Shown here: piece after piece, positions 1 through 11,400 of the stretch
How positions within the stretch are numbered: position 1 is the stretch's first letter
Layout of the letters: each line of letters starts with the position of its first letter
DNA from: Eretmocerus hayati
Taxonomy: Eukaryota > Arthropoda > Insecta > Hymenoptera > Aphelinidae
Assembly: GCA_029851415.1 (NCBI GenBank)
Contig: CM056741.1
Location: forward strand, 161,683,685-161,747,684
Direction of reading: 5' to 3'
Length of the DNA stretch: 64,000 nt
The notes under the pieces: model-generated
Databases searched by the model: none
The model's input: the letters and a program-made list of their open reading frames with translations, nothing else
Told to the model about the DNA's origin: nothing
Made by a program: the position numbers and the translations under genes

Positions 1-1093
1 CGGGTTCAAGACTAGACTTCATCGAGGTATCTACATCATGTAAGCAAGAAAGTTGTTAAGGTTTAAAAAAAAAGAAACTGATCAAATTTAGCTTCACTTC
101 CCCCAGAAACTCTTTTTCAATTTTCTAGAATCACAATTTCAAAAAAATCTGAAGAGTTCCAGGAACTGTCATTGAGAATGCCAGGTAGAAGAGACTCACG
201 TTCAAGAATGAGAACCAAACCACTTATATTCTGGCGGTCTCAAGTTATCGCTCGCTGGGACGGAAATCGAAAATTTGCATCGTCGTTTCCGGCACGCGTC
301 GCGCGACTCTACACCCCAAGTCCATAGAATAACGGCCACCCCCCGGTCAGAGCTAGGAGCGAAAAAAATGAGAGTCAGGACAAGTCGAGAGTGAGAAAGA
401 GATATATGTAGAGCTCGATACAGAGCTATGAGATTTCGGTGGTGGTGTGTGCATGATTTTTCCAAGAACGGCTTAGAGACACATCTCGTGCCCACCTCGG
501 CTCACCTCAAGATATATCACATTAGTGCCAGCTCACTCGGACAGATATGGCCGGTTGAACTGCAGCATACCTAGCTCAATGTAACCAGTCATCCCCGAGG
601 AATCAGCAGACAATGTGGCTGCGCTATACACAGCTTCCTACTCCTTCATCTCAGATAGACTCTCGTGTGGTGATTTCCTTGGACTCTCCCCTTCCACTAG
701 ACTATTATACTACCTCCCTCCTGGTCTCATATACACAACCCAACTTCTACCTCTTCGTCGATCTGCTGCTCTCGCTAACGGTAATTTTCATACTGCACTC
801 CCGGTGGCTTTTCTTCTTCCATTGCAAATTTCTCATTCAGCTCGTGCAAGCTGCTGCCGGCCCTGCTTGCCCCTTTGTGTTTGCTCGTGATTGATTTTTT
901 CGGGTTGCTCTGATATTTTTTGAAAAATGACGCTACATCTGAAGAAAGTTAGAGGTTCTGAGGATGATTTATGCCGATCATGGTGGGCTCAAATGCGGGA
1001 TTTTAACTTGTTGTAGTCGGATATTTGCAATCTAACGAGCAATCTTCGTTGTCATTTGTAAAGAGGAAGTAAATAAATGAATAGAATAGGAGG
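1..1093. other. Intergenic DNA, no gene recognised
   Basis: AT-rich unique-looking sequence. Short open frames exist at 202-495 (-) and 613-894 (+), but they overlap several other frames and show no motif, signal peptide or splice context. I see no repeat structure until the hairpin element that begins near 1094. Confidence 0.5.
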
Positions 1094-1310
1094 TGGGTAT
1101 CCGCAGTCGTCCCGTGGACGTCTGTATACCTTGTACACGGTACCCACGGGTCCGGAGTTCGATCATTTTCGCGATCGGGGCACTCGAGGGATAGTTTAGT
1201 ATTTTAACGCAGATCAAAATTTGCCATGCGAAAAATACCGAAATTCGAACCCGCGGGTACACCATGTATAAGGCACACGGATTCCACACGAGAAGACTGC
1301 GGATATCCCA
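1094..1310. mobile_element. Hairpin MITE, 217 bp
   Basis: The two ends are inverted copies of each other: the left starts TGGGTATCCGCAGTC and the right ends GACTGCGGATATCCCA. The similarity continues inward for about 70 bp on each side (left to about 1163, right from about 1232) with scattered mismatches. The centre is AT-rich and non-coding. This is the structure of a small non-autonomous DNA transposon. No clear target duplication was found, so the superfamily is unassigned. Confidence 0.6.
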
Positions 1311-1682
1311 ATGCCAATAAAATAACATGGGGAAGTCCGAATCAAAGAAACTAAAGGTTACATTATGATCTTAGACATACCGCATTGAATGAGGCTACAT
1401 CACGATATCTGCATTCTGAAACATGGAATAAAGCAGAGTTGATTAGGTTCAAATGTCTTCATCATAAAATAACCATATAGCAGTTAGGAAATATTCAATA
1501 TTGCATGAATTTTTCCTACGGAAACTCTTGACATAAAGACAAAATTGAATAATCCATAGACTAAGTAAATTCAACCTCAGTGTTTGACGTGACGAAAATC
1601 AGCGAGATAGCTGATAAAGTTGCGCCGCAGGGATTGAAAATATTCAATAATTTGAATAATTCTGATTGGAGTCCAACTGGAA

Positions 1683-1905
1683 GGTTGGCGCTCTCCAAGG
1701 AGGGATTTTAGTCAGTAGAGGCCCGAGTATTCTCGGGAGAAACCGACACTAACCACACTTTTGTGGGTGTCCATGAAGATCTCCCCTCCCCGGCCTACTC
1801 AAAACAGCGAAAAATCTGACTGAGAGCCCCGTAAGGGAAATCCTACGCATAGCCCCAGTAAACCCCAAGGAGGATCTTAGTACACACGACGACTCCCTCG
1901 CCGCA
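1683..1905. repeat. Dispersed repeat, copy 1 of a tandem pair
   Basis: This segment begins GGTTGGCGCTCTCC and is clearly related along its whole length to 2093-2326. Shared landmarks are TTTTAGTC followed by GGTAG or AGTAG, a CGACACTA-CCACAC core, TTGTGGGTGTC, ATGAAGAT and a terminal TTAGTA...ACACGA. About 190 bp separate the copies. It is non-coding here. It looks like an untranslated or terminal piece of a retroelement, but no reverse transcriptase is nearby and the family is not identified. Confidence 0.55.
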
Positions 1906-2092
1906 GTCTCCATCTCTAGAGTCCGTAATGTGTGATTTTACCAACCCGTTTGCCTCTCGGCGTATAAGCCCTGAGTGGCATCTTGGACCACTTCAGGGCT
2001 CCCGCTTCTTCGCAACCTCCCTGTACCTTTTAACTAGCTTTCAACTTTTCTCTTCTAATTCTTCCTTCCTTCTTCTGGGACTATAACCTTCG

Positions 2093-2326
2093 GGTTGGCG
2101 CCTTCTGGGGAGGGGTTTTAGTCGGTAGGAGCCCGGGTTTTCTCGAGTAAATCCGACACTACCCACACTCTTGTGGGTGTCTATGAAGATTTTCTCTCCC
2201 GACCAACTCGGAGTAAAAGAAACCTCATTAAAAAGCCCCGCTAGAGACATCCTACCCGCCTCCAGTCACCCGCAATAGGGGAACCTATTAGTATCCCGGG
2301 AGCACACGATGACCCCCCCCCCCCAG
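2093..2326. repeat. Dispersed repeat, copy 2 of a tandem pair
   Basis: This is the second copy of the repeat at 1683-1905, beginning GGTTGGCGCCTTCTGG and ending in an oligo-C tract and CAG. The minus-strand frame through it (2041-2250) stays open for 69 codons, while the first copy does not keep that frame, so coding function is doubtful. The head-to-tail arrangement suggests a tandem fragment of a longer retroelement or a local duplication. Confidence 0.55.
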
Positions 2327-3605
2327 TTTTCAGCCCCAGCACCCGCAGTGAGTCTAACTGATGTGTGTAATGATTCAGTTAACATTTTTGTGGGAACAGG
2401 CATGAAAATTCCAGGGAATACAATCAAAATGTCGCTTTTAGGTGCAAATTCTCAATCAAAAGTTGAAGATTTAAAGAATGTTCAAATAGAATTGAGATCA
2501 CAGAGTTAAATTGAGCAGAACAGTACAAATTGATTCCCACCACCAGGAGGGGCCCACCCACATCTCATCTCAACGATCATCAGCGACTCGAGTGCAGTCT
2601 CTTCTTCATTACTTCGAGTAGAGCAATCTGAGCAAGCGGAAGGCCCTTGCATGGACAGTCAGCCTTTTTCTGTCGGTTCAACATCACAATCTATTTTCAC
2701 TCCACTACATACAGTCAGATTTGACTTGATCTCTCACAGCTTCATACGAATCTCAAACCTCGAAAGATAATTGTCCTGCGCGTATACGCGTAACGTCTGA
2801 CAGCTCTCTACGCGTTCATTAGCCTCTATTCATACCCATAGAGAGATGGGCAAGGCTTGCGCAAGAACCTCAACGATTCGTGATACAGGTATATATAACA
2901 GTATCAAATTCAGTATTATACATTGCAATGTGTCTGTACATTGCTATACAGATGCCGACAATTTCTGGCTTTGACCCCTACATATAGCTACTGTTATGTA
3001 CTACTGGACTTTGCTTGTTATCGCTTGGGCTATACGGCATAATTACGTAGTCCGTCGTCACTGAAGCTTGTGAGAGTTGACCCGTAGTGTTGCTTCGTGA
3101 TGAGAACAGCAAAGGAGGGAGGTTAGGTTAGGGTTATACAGCGCTGGGGTTATATTATGGTATAAGGTTACGGAGGTCAGCATTGTATCATCTCCAAATG
3201 ATGACCAGAGTATTGTTGAAAAGTTGGTAGTTTCCGAGATTGAATGAGATATGTTATGGAATTTGGGATACATAGATTGATATGTGTGTCGAACTTTCGT
3301 ACATACATAGCTACCGTATTGCATCATCCATGGTTTCTGTACATAATGATGGCTATCGAGGGTCACCTTTGTTACGAAGTCACAACTTGACAAGCAGAAC
3401 TTTGATGGTAAAATTGAGGTTTAGGGTTTGTGATGTTGTACAATATCATTTTGCGCGATAACATTTGATCAGAGACAAGAGACGTATGCGTTTCTGCATA
3501 TAACATTCTACATAAATGATTTGAGTTATTACTCTAGTACAACAGTTCACGCACAGTAATTTATGTGCTTGATTTGGCTCTGACTGTGGCATTTTCAAAG
3601 AAAAG
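2327..3605. other. Intergenic DNA, no gene recognised
   Basis: An open frame of 66 codons (2309-2509, +) runs out of the preceding repeat into unique sequence and has no recognisable domain. A short TTAGG-like run at 3118-3136 is too short to be telomeric. Otherwise nothing was found. Confidence 0.4.
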
Positions 3606-4454
3606 ATAGAACACGCAAAGCTTCACCAAAACATCGATTACTCCGACGCCCTTGGGTCTATGGTAATTTTTCGAAAAGGATTTGAAAGATGAGAAAAAAC
3701 CTATCGAATTGTGAGTTACATTAATTATTTTGATTGAAATGTCTTGCTCAATCGACGTGCAAAAGTGTAAAAGTCGACATTTCGATCAATCACCCTTTAT
3801 TTCTGTGCGAATCATGCTAGAATGAAAATTCTTGCGAGTTGTTGAAGCTTTTTTCAAGACCTTCTAAATCTTCTCTAATACATTGCTCTACGATTCTTTG
3901 GATCCGAGTTACAAGCGATCGCGCAAAAAGAGTTTGGTACGGGTTATTAGGTATAAAAAATACAAAAACGGTCATGACCCACGATTTTGATGAAAAACCA
4001 TTAGAATTTTATTGAACTCTATTCAGGCTCGTCCCAAAGATTGCTCGGAAGGACTTTCACCCGTTCATACTCAGTAAAAAGCATGACTTCCACACTTTTA
4101 ATACTTTGAACTCGTTCAAAACTCTTTTGGCAAGATCGCTTGTAACTCGAGTTTCAAAAGTTGTAGAGCAATAAATGAAAAAAGATTTTGAAGGTCTTAA
4201 AAAGAGCTACAAGATTTTTTGAGGATATCCACACTAGCATGATTTGCTAAAAAATGAATGTTGATTGATTGAAATGGAGATTTTTAGAGTTTTGTGGACA
4301 TCGATTGAAAGCAAGAAATTTCAATCAAAATAATTTTTGAAACACATGATTTGATGGATTTTTTTTCTCATCTTTCAAGTGCTTTTTGGAAAATTGGCGT
4401 AGACCTAAACGCGTCGGAGTGATGGCTGTTTTAGTGAAGGTCTTCGTGTTCTAT
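3606..4454. mobile_element. Fold-back element with long inverted arms, 849 bp
   Basis: The left arm starts ATAGAACACGCAAAG (3606) and the right arm ends with the inverse (CTTCGTGTTCTAT, 4442-4454). Corresponding segments can be followed inward for about 330-350 bp. They include ACTCCGACGC against its inverse GCGTCGGAGT, the TTGATTGAAAT runs, the GAGCAAT...TTGTAG stretch and the AAGCGATC/GATCGCTT pair. Arms are diverged (roughly 70-75 % by eye). The spacer of about 170 bp carries no open frame of note. It is probably an old foldback-type MITE. Transcription through it would give long dsRNA. Confidence 0.6.
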
Positions 4455-6755
4455 TACTTCTGCAGGGTTTTGTAATTATTTTGGTAGAGATTCGTTTTAC
4501 TGTGACTTGGCCACTTCATGACTGTTAATGTCTTACATTCAAATGAATTTCCATCAAGGTAGCTTGCTTCTGTGTACTTGTGGGTAGCTGATTTGGATAT
4601 TCAAGAATTCATTAGATCAAAACCTGTTGAGAACCTCATTACCACTACTTTTGAGAAATTTCTCAATAAAATATTCACTGTCATATTTTTTGAAACATTT
4701 CATAGAATTTCACGAGAAATGAATTGCTTTGTCCCACGACTCGCGATCCACAAATCATAAGTATGGATGAGCCATTTTTCAGGATTTTTCTCTCGTTCAA
4801 TTTGATTCTGTTCAAGCCAGTGGTCCAATGTAACACGAGCTTTCAGAAAAACGAACATTCATTGAGTATCAAAATTTCAAAAGTGTCCAAACTTCTGGAG
4901 AACGCGTTTCTCTTTTTCATTGTAGGTGAATACTCGTTTGCATCTTGCATCTTATATGTGAAAGACAGCAAATGAGCACTGTTCTATTGTTCATTAGGAG
5001 TATTTGTTGTGGAAGAACTTGGACAGGACTATTCACAAGAGATGTAATGCCACGTATAAGAACCCTCAAGTTACTCCATTTTCATGCTTGTTTCATGAAA
5101 TTCTATGTGTCAAAGATTCTTTAAGAATTCGTTCAAGTTTTCTAAAAATATAGGAATAAATGAATTCTATTTGGCTATTTTCAGTTTGAGGAAGGAAATT
5201 TCTGAATCGTGATTGATTAGAAGATCTTACCACAAAAAAATCAATGAAAAATGTTATGCTAATAGTCGCTGCTGCACCACCTGATATTACGATATGTAAT
5301 TGGTGAAGGTCATTTTGACCATGAATTGAATAAAATAAAATAAAATGAATTATTTAAATAAAATTGATGCACATGAACCAAGCAAGAAACAAAAAATTGA
5401 AAAGTGGTCGCAAAATTGATTGTCTGACCATACAAGAATGTGACTACTGATTTTTTTTTGCACATACTACAATCCGAACACGAAAGTTCGCGCAATGATA
5501 TAATTGACACTACTAAGTAAACCCATCCAACAAATATTTTCCAGTGACATCGTCCAGACCTCACAATGCTTCAAGATTAACATGATCAAATGATAGCTCT
5601 TGATTTAAGTTGTCTTGCGAGAAGTAAGTAGGGTATAATTTCATGTTAAACAAGCCAGATATCAGCATCAGCAACTGACGATTTCTCTCTCTTTGCTCTC
5701 TCACTCTTGCCAATCCAGACGAATTGAATAATTTGATCATCTCGTTGACCGGGTCTTTGTCATGACTGCCTGGGAACTTGTGAATGGCTATACTACTACT
5801 CTCCTTGGCCATATTATAATACTATATATAGGAGTGAGGAGAAGAGGAAGCCTCTGAGTCGGAGTATAGACCGCCCGAGAGATATCATGGCTTGGGCTCG
5901 AGTCAGCGTGGCGGTGATGGCGAGCCCTGGCAAAGAATGCACGACGTTTCCTCTTGTGGGATGATGGATACACTATATACGTATGTTACGTGCTCAGCCA
6001 AGGCTAATAAGAATGACCAGACGTGCTGGCGCGCGCACGTAGCTCTCTGATGCCTCTGATTCTCTTGATTTCAAACCTTCAGTTCTCATTCCCTCATTTT
6101 TCTCTTTCCTAACTCTCCAGAGATTTTTTTGCACTCTTTCGCCTGTCAACATTGTCCTATACATCATGACATTCACAAAGGTGAGAAGCCAATCACTCAT
6201 CTCCAGAAGATTATATAGCAGTTGCGACAAGCGTATTGGGCGATGAACTTTTTTGCTTCTGATTTGAAAGTTGCGATCGAGTTGGCATATTCCATGATTG
6301 TATATGATTGAGAAGATTTTGAGAGTCACTATGGGGACAGAAGAACGAGAAATAGAACGATCGTCCTAACGATTTATGACAATTGAACATCGCGAGTTTG
6401 ATAAATTAAGGTATTCGCCCTTGTGATTTTACAAAAAAAGGAATGGACTTTCAAAAACAAGTATTGATATTCTGATACTGTGTTAGGCAAATTCTTGAGA
6501 TCGCTACAAGTGAGACCAAGAGTAGATCGATAGAAATCCACCAAAAATCGGAATAATCATACTCATTCGACTTGATTCAGATATTTGCAAACGTGCTCTT
6601 GTAGACTATCAAAATAACAAATTTCTTATGGACCAATACAAGATTGCAGCAAAGCGTTTCAAAAAGGAGATGAGAAAGAAGTTTGATTTTTTGAACACAG
6701 CTTCTACAAATCGCAGTCCTTAAGATTGTTTGTATCAGGTATTCATGGAGTTTGT
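4455..6755. other. Intergenic DNA with weak open frames
   Basis: The only frame of any appeal is 5561-5812 (-), 83 codons, hydrophilic, with no domain that I recognise. A TATA-rich stretch (5815-5832) lies directly upstream, too close to the ATG to serve as its core promoter. I do not call it a gene. Nothing else was found. Confidence 0.35.
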
Positions 6756-7005
6756 TTAAAAAGTACCGGACCTCCTCCCCCCACTCCTCCATATCTTCCA
6801 AAGATGACGTCTAGTAAAAATGTGTTGAATGCAAAAATTGTTGGAGATCAAGTGAGGACTCAGATAAGACCCCTCCCCTACAGCCAATTCGCCTCTTTGA
6901 GACCAACTTTGAATTTTTTATTAGACACCCCCATTTTCTCACCTCAGATTTGGAAAGAGCAGAAAATTCTACGTCTGAGGTTAATTTCACCATTTGTATT
7001 TGAAA
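6756..7005 (+). repeat. C-rich dispersed repeat (AAGTACCGGACC family), copy 1
   Basis: The segment starting AAAAAGTACCGGACC is related to 48728-49625. Shared pieces are an oligo-C/CT tract, AGATGACGT..T, GTGTTGAAT.CAAAA.TTGTTGG, ATCAAGTGAGGA, TTTGAGACCAACTTTG, GAAAGAGC.G and AAATTCTACGT. Both strands have short open frames, but neither is conserved between copies. This is a dispersed repeat, probably a non-autonomous element of unknown class. Confidence 0.55.
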
Positions 7006-8060
7006 ACCCAACGTTGGAATCGATGGGGTAATTGGGTGAAAGGGTTATTTGAGGGGTTTATCTGAGCCCTCTTTGATACCAGACAGCTTTTTCATTGAAC
7101 ACTTCTCAACCAGGTGGCACTTTAGAAGATATTTAAAATTCCGGTAGTTTTTGAAGACACTTTATATGTTTCAAGTTATACATATCTCTATTTTCAACGC
7201 AGTTTGATTGGTTATTCCAGCATTTTCATACAAAGCCTGAGGCATTAAGACGTTTGAAGAGCTTTCCCCAATGATCGTTTCAGTAGGAAGAATTTGGAGC
7301 AGAAAATTGCAAAATTGAAATTGATCAAAACACTGCATCAGATAAAACAAAATGGCAGTTGGGTTTAATAGTATAATTGGGATAGTGTATGATTCAATAG
7401 ACTATCATGACTATGGCATTGATAATTAGTAAAAATCGACCTTAAATTGAATCAACTAGTTTAGTTTTTTCTATCACTTTTTTTTCATTTCCTCTTTACG
7501 AACGCACATCTATATCATCTTGTACGCGTACAAAAAGGTGATGAAAGGGCACAGTCAATTTCTATAGAAAGAGAGCTCCGTTATTGAACTAGAGACATTC
7601 GATTCAGCTCAATTTCCTGGATCTTCAAGGTTCCATTCGAATGCCTTGCCTCGAAAATTTGGTATGGGCATGGAGATAGACTGCTATCTCAAATATTTTC
7701 ACTAATTTTTATACTTGTACGAAAATAGGCCGAGAGCCTCGGACGATCGAAAGATTCACACCCTTTTGTTGCTTAGTGTACCAAATAATGAGTGAGAAAT
7801 TTATTCTTTTGCTCCCCGTTGTATTACTCTATACATCAAAGCTCCACGGTATCTCGCTCTGGTGTAAATGAGGCGAGTCAAATTTTGAGGTATGATACTT
7901 TTTCCTCGCCCATCATTTGTATCAATCAGAGCCCCGTAAATTCGTCAGATATCTACTCTTACTTTTACTCTAAAAGACTGCCTGGACAAAATTGTTTTCA
8001 CACTAAAAGATTGAGCTACAAGTACAGTACAAGGTGAACAATGATCCAAAAAAAGATCAT
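7006..8060. other. Intergenic DNA; one weak signal-peptide-like exon
   Basis: At 7788 an ATG opens a 20-codon hydrophobic start (M-S-E-K-F-I-L-L-L-P-V-V-L-L) that ends near a weak GT donor at about 7848. No cysteine-rich or otherwise convincing second exon was found downstream, so it stays unassigned. The rest is AT-rich and featureless. Confidence 0.25.
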
Positions 8061-8189
8061 GAGATAACTCATGACATGGCCCGATCATTTACGTAGACAG
8101 AAGCCAATAGTAAGAAGCTTTCTTGATCCGGCCATGATTCTGTTGTCGGTACGGGTGCTTCGTCCGCACAGCCTGTATATAACGCTTTC

Positions 8190-8480
8190 AGAGATGGAGA
8201 AAGGAGGAGGAGGAGGAAGAGGAGGAAGAGGAGGAGATTGCAGAAGACCAAGGAGAGGGGAATGATTAATTACGAGGGAGTGACTGTGGCAACGAGACGA
8301 CGACGACGAAGACGACAACGATGACGAGACTCTGACGGTACGACGACACGGACCAAGACCACGAAGAAGACGACGACGATGCAGAAGCTCTCTATGAAGC
8401 GAGAAAAAAGGGAGGAGCGTGAAAGAGCAAGAGAGAAAGAGAGAGGTGTCTCGACTCTCTTTCTCTCACGAGAAGTGAAG
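8190..8480. repeat. Purine-rich simple sequence (GGA, GAC, GA)n
   Basis: Consecutive low-complexity tracts occupy this stretch: (GGA)n at about 8193-8240, imperfect (GAC)n at about 8297-8372, and GA-rich sequence from about 8400. The long minus-strand frame through it (8392-8886) is a by-product of this composition, giving Leu/Ser/Arg-rich translation. Confidence 0.75.
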
Positions 8481-11400
8481 GTTGGTGAAGGTGTGAGCGC
8501 GAATGAAAGAGTTGGACGAGCATTGGGTGCAAACGACGGAAGGCGTACGTGTGAGCTAAAACGAGTCTGTGAGAACCATATATACTAGGCTGCCTCTCTG
8601 CGATGCTGAGACTGAGAGAAATAAGACGGCCCAATGTGTTGCCCAACTCTTTTTCTCTTACTCTTGTATATACTCTCGTCTGTCCCAGGCTGCTTGAGAA
8701 ATTGCGCGAGCGTACCGTGTGCACGATGTGTGATAAGAATGCCAGAAACATTGAAAAATTTCGCTGAGTTTGGATGAGAGCGAGTTGGCTTTTGCCACAA
8801 ATATATCTAAGTAGCTGAATTTCGTCTCCTTTCGAATTTTCAGAGATTACCTTCAAAATTTGTAGAAAATCATGCAAATTTCCCATTTAGAATATTTTTC
8901 TCATATACTTGCAAGGCGGTATTTCAATGAATTCTTCAACAGTACAATAACTCATGTTATGAAGGTTTTGGATTCGACATGTTTTCAATAATTCACCAGT
9001 CACGATCTGAAGAATATTAATCCCAAAATTTTGACATACTCGTACAAATATTGACAGGTAATTTCCTAGCTGCTTCGGTAATGAAAATACGATGAAACAT
9101 CCCTGTCACGTAGCTTCATCGCGCGACCTTTTGTCCAGAATAATTTCTTCACATATCGATTGATTCAGAAAAGGATCGTTGCTAAAATTTTGAGGTCCTC
9201 GTAAGAGAGATCATTGTTGTTGGCATATGATTTCTTCGGACTCCATACTGTCTCAAGGATACTAAAGGGAGTTTCGTTGTTTCTGCGAGATTGATCCCTC
9301 GTTCAGAGTATTATTTCATGAGAAAAAGTTGAGAGCCACTTGCACTCTCTGGTTTGAACGTTTTGTATTTTTAGTAATTGAATTTTCCACAATCAGGAAG
9401 GACTTTCTCATTATACTTTTGAAGCAACGGCGGTAGTCTTAACTTTTTCAATCATAATGATACGAAACCCAATATGAAGCGTAAGATATTGAAACCGGAA
9501 AACCAACTAATCAAAAATTTGAGGCTATAGAAGAGCTCAGATGAGTCACGAGATCGATGACGATATAATTTTGTCATAATGTGCAAAAAAAAACTCAGTA
9601 AATCATTGATCAAATTGAAGATGACCATTAGAGGTACGATATGACAGATGGTTTAACACATGGAAAACAGATTAATAAAATCCCGAGTCTCAGCCACTTA
9701 TTTGAGCTCAGATCAGTCATTAGTGATCAGAGTAGGATCAAAGAGTGACGGATCTCTCTTAATGATGCAAAGCTGCCACCACGCTCGACGAGCTCAATGC
9801 GTCTATCGCACCGAGAGGTAACACACATACATCATCGTATCATGACAGTGTTGTAAGCGCGATCCATCTCTCTTTTATTCAAACACATTTTAGAGAGCAA
9901 AAAGTTCTCGAACTCGCGGTGGATTTAATGACTCCAAGTGGTCAAGACGGGAGTGATTTTTTTTAAAAGTGTGTTCGAAGACGTGCAGCATTCGCAGCAG
10001 TTTTTGCACAGCACCGTACTTTGAATTTCATCATTTTTCATCATTACCCTCTACTTCTTGAGAGTTATCAATTTTCTTGATAAGAGTTACTTTGAAAGTT
10101 TGACCCTCTTAGTGACGCTATTGATATAGGTTTTGTGATAGCTCATCCTTGTTGTAACAGAGTGGGGCACATTTTTCGATTTCCCAGTTACATTCCTAAA
10201 CGATTACTAATTCACCGCCCTAAGAAAGAAGGCAATATAACTAAACCTAAAAATCTGGAAATTCGCTCTGAGCCTCCATCTATTCACAAAAACAATTTCT
10301 ACTTTTCTGGTATCCAAGTGATCATGAGAGATTTTTCTGCAAACACCGTGGTCGTATTTCTATAAATATATATGTATAAAGTTTCCTCTATAAAGTTTCA
10401 GAAAAGTGTGGATTTTCCAATTTTTTGCCTTTTTTCCTTCCGACGGCAGCAATCTCCAATTGAAAAGTTTCATTTGCAAGACCACGTGCGTAGAGCCGAA
10501 CATGTAACTCAAAGCTAGTCTACGGGAAGCACCAGAGAAGCTCCTCGTCGATAAAATCTTCGATGTCATCTTGCCTATAATACTGAAACGATTTCAAGTG
10601 TTAACGTCTCATGCAACTGCGAAGTAACGCTCCACAATTTCAGTACCTCCTACGAGCAATGACTTACAAGTAACGAAGCAAAAAATTGTAATTACTGACA
10701 GAGTACCATTGATAATTCTCCATGGCTAACTTTAAAGACCTTGGAGTCTCGTCTACCCGAGTAATAAGTAATTTCATGTAAATTTAACGCTCACTCGTGC
10801 AGTGTCTCATGCGCAACTCGGCAATGTCTCAACCTAACTCGCTACACATACTCGAGTGGCTATACACAGTGCAGAGAAGCTGTCGATGAGGTTACAGTTG
10901 GGTAACAGAGATGGACTGCTATCAAAGAGCCCAAAGCGGAAGGAGAAAGAACGAGTGAGTATATGCATCGTGTTATATATGTAATCCGAAGTAGACTCTA
11001 CTCTACTCTACTCTCTATACACTCTCTGTTCATGTAGCATGCAAGACTGGATACAAGCATGCAGGTAGCGTGATTCGAGCAAGTCTTTGATGCTGCGAAT
11101 GAGCGAGAGTATTATATAGAAAGAGTGTGTGTGAGAGAGAGAGAGACCGGCAAGGCGGCGAAAATCAAAGCAAGCTTGCTCTGTACTTACATGCTATCTG
11201 AGGTGTGTATGTACGATGGCGAGAATCTCACATGCATTTTGCGCGTTCGCACAGTTATTTTGCACTGTGCAAGGATATCAGGGGTATCCAACTGGATGTT
11301 CACCAAAGAGGTGAGGACTTATGAGTGTCGGAAACTGCCACCAGGGGTGTAACAGCGTTGATGCGTTATTAATCAAATCAAAAACTGATATGTGAAGCTG

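Noticed and set aside
3118..3136. TTAGG-like run (GGTTAGGTTAGGG)
   Set aside because: Only two to three units; too short to be telomeric or an interstitial telomere array.
7788..7848. Signal-peptide-like exon
   Set aside because: Weak donor and no fitting second exon found, unlike the clear pair at 27443/28544.
8392..8886. 164-codon frame on the minus strand
   Set aside because: It crosses GA/GAC simple sequence; Leu/Ser/Arg composition follows from the repeat and no domain is seen.
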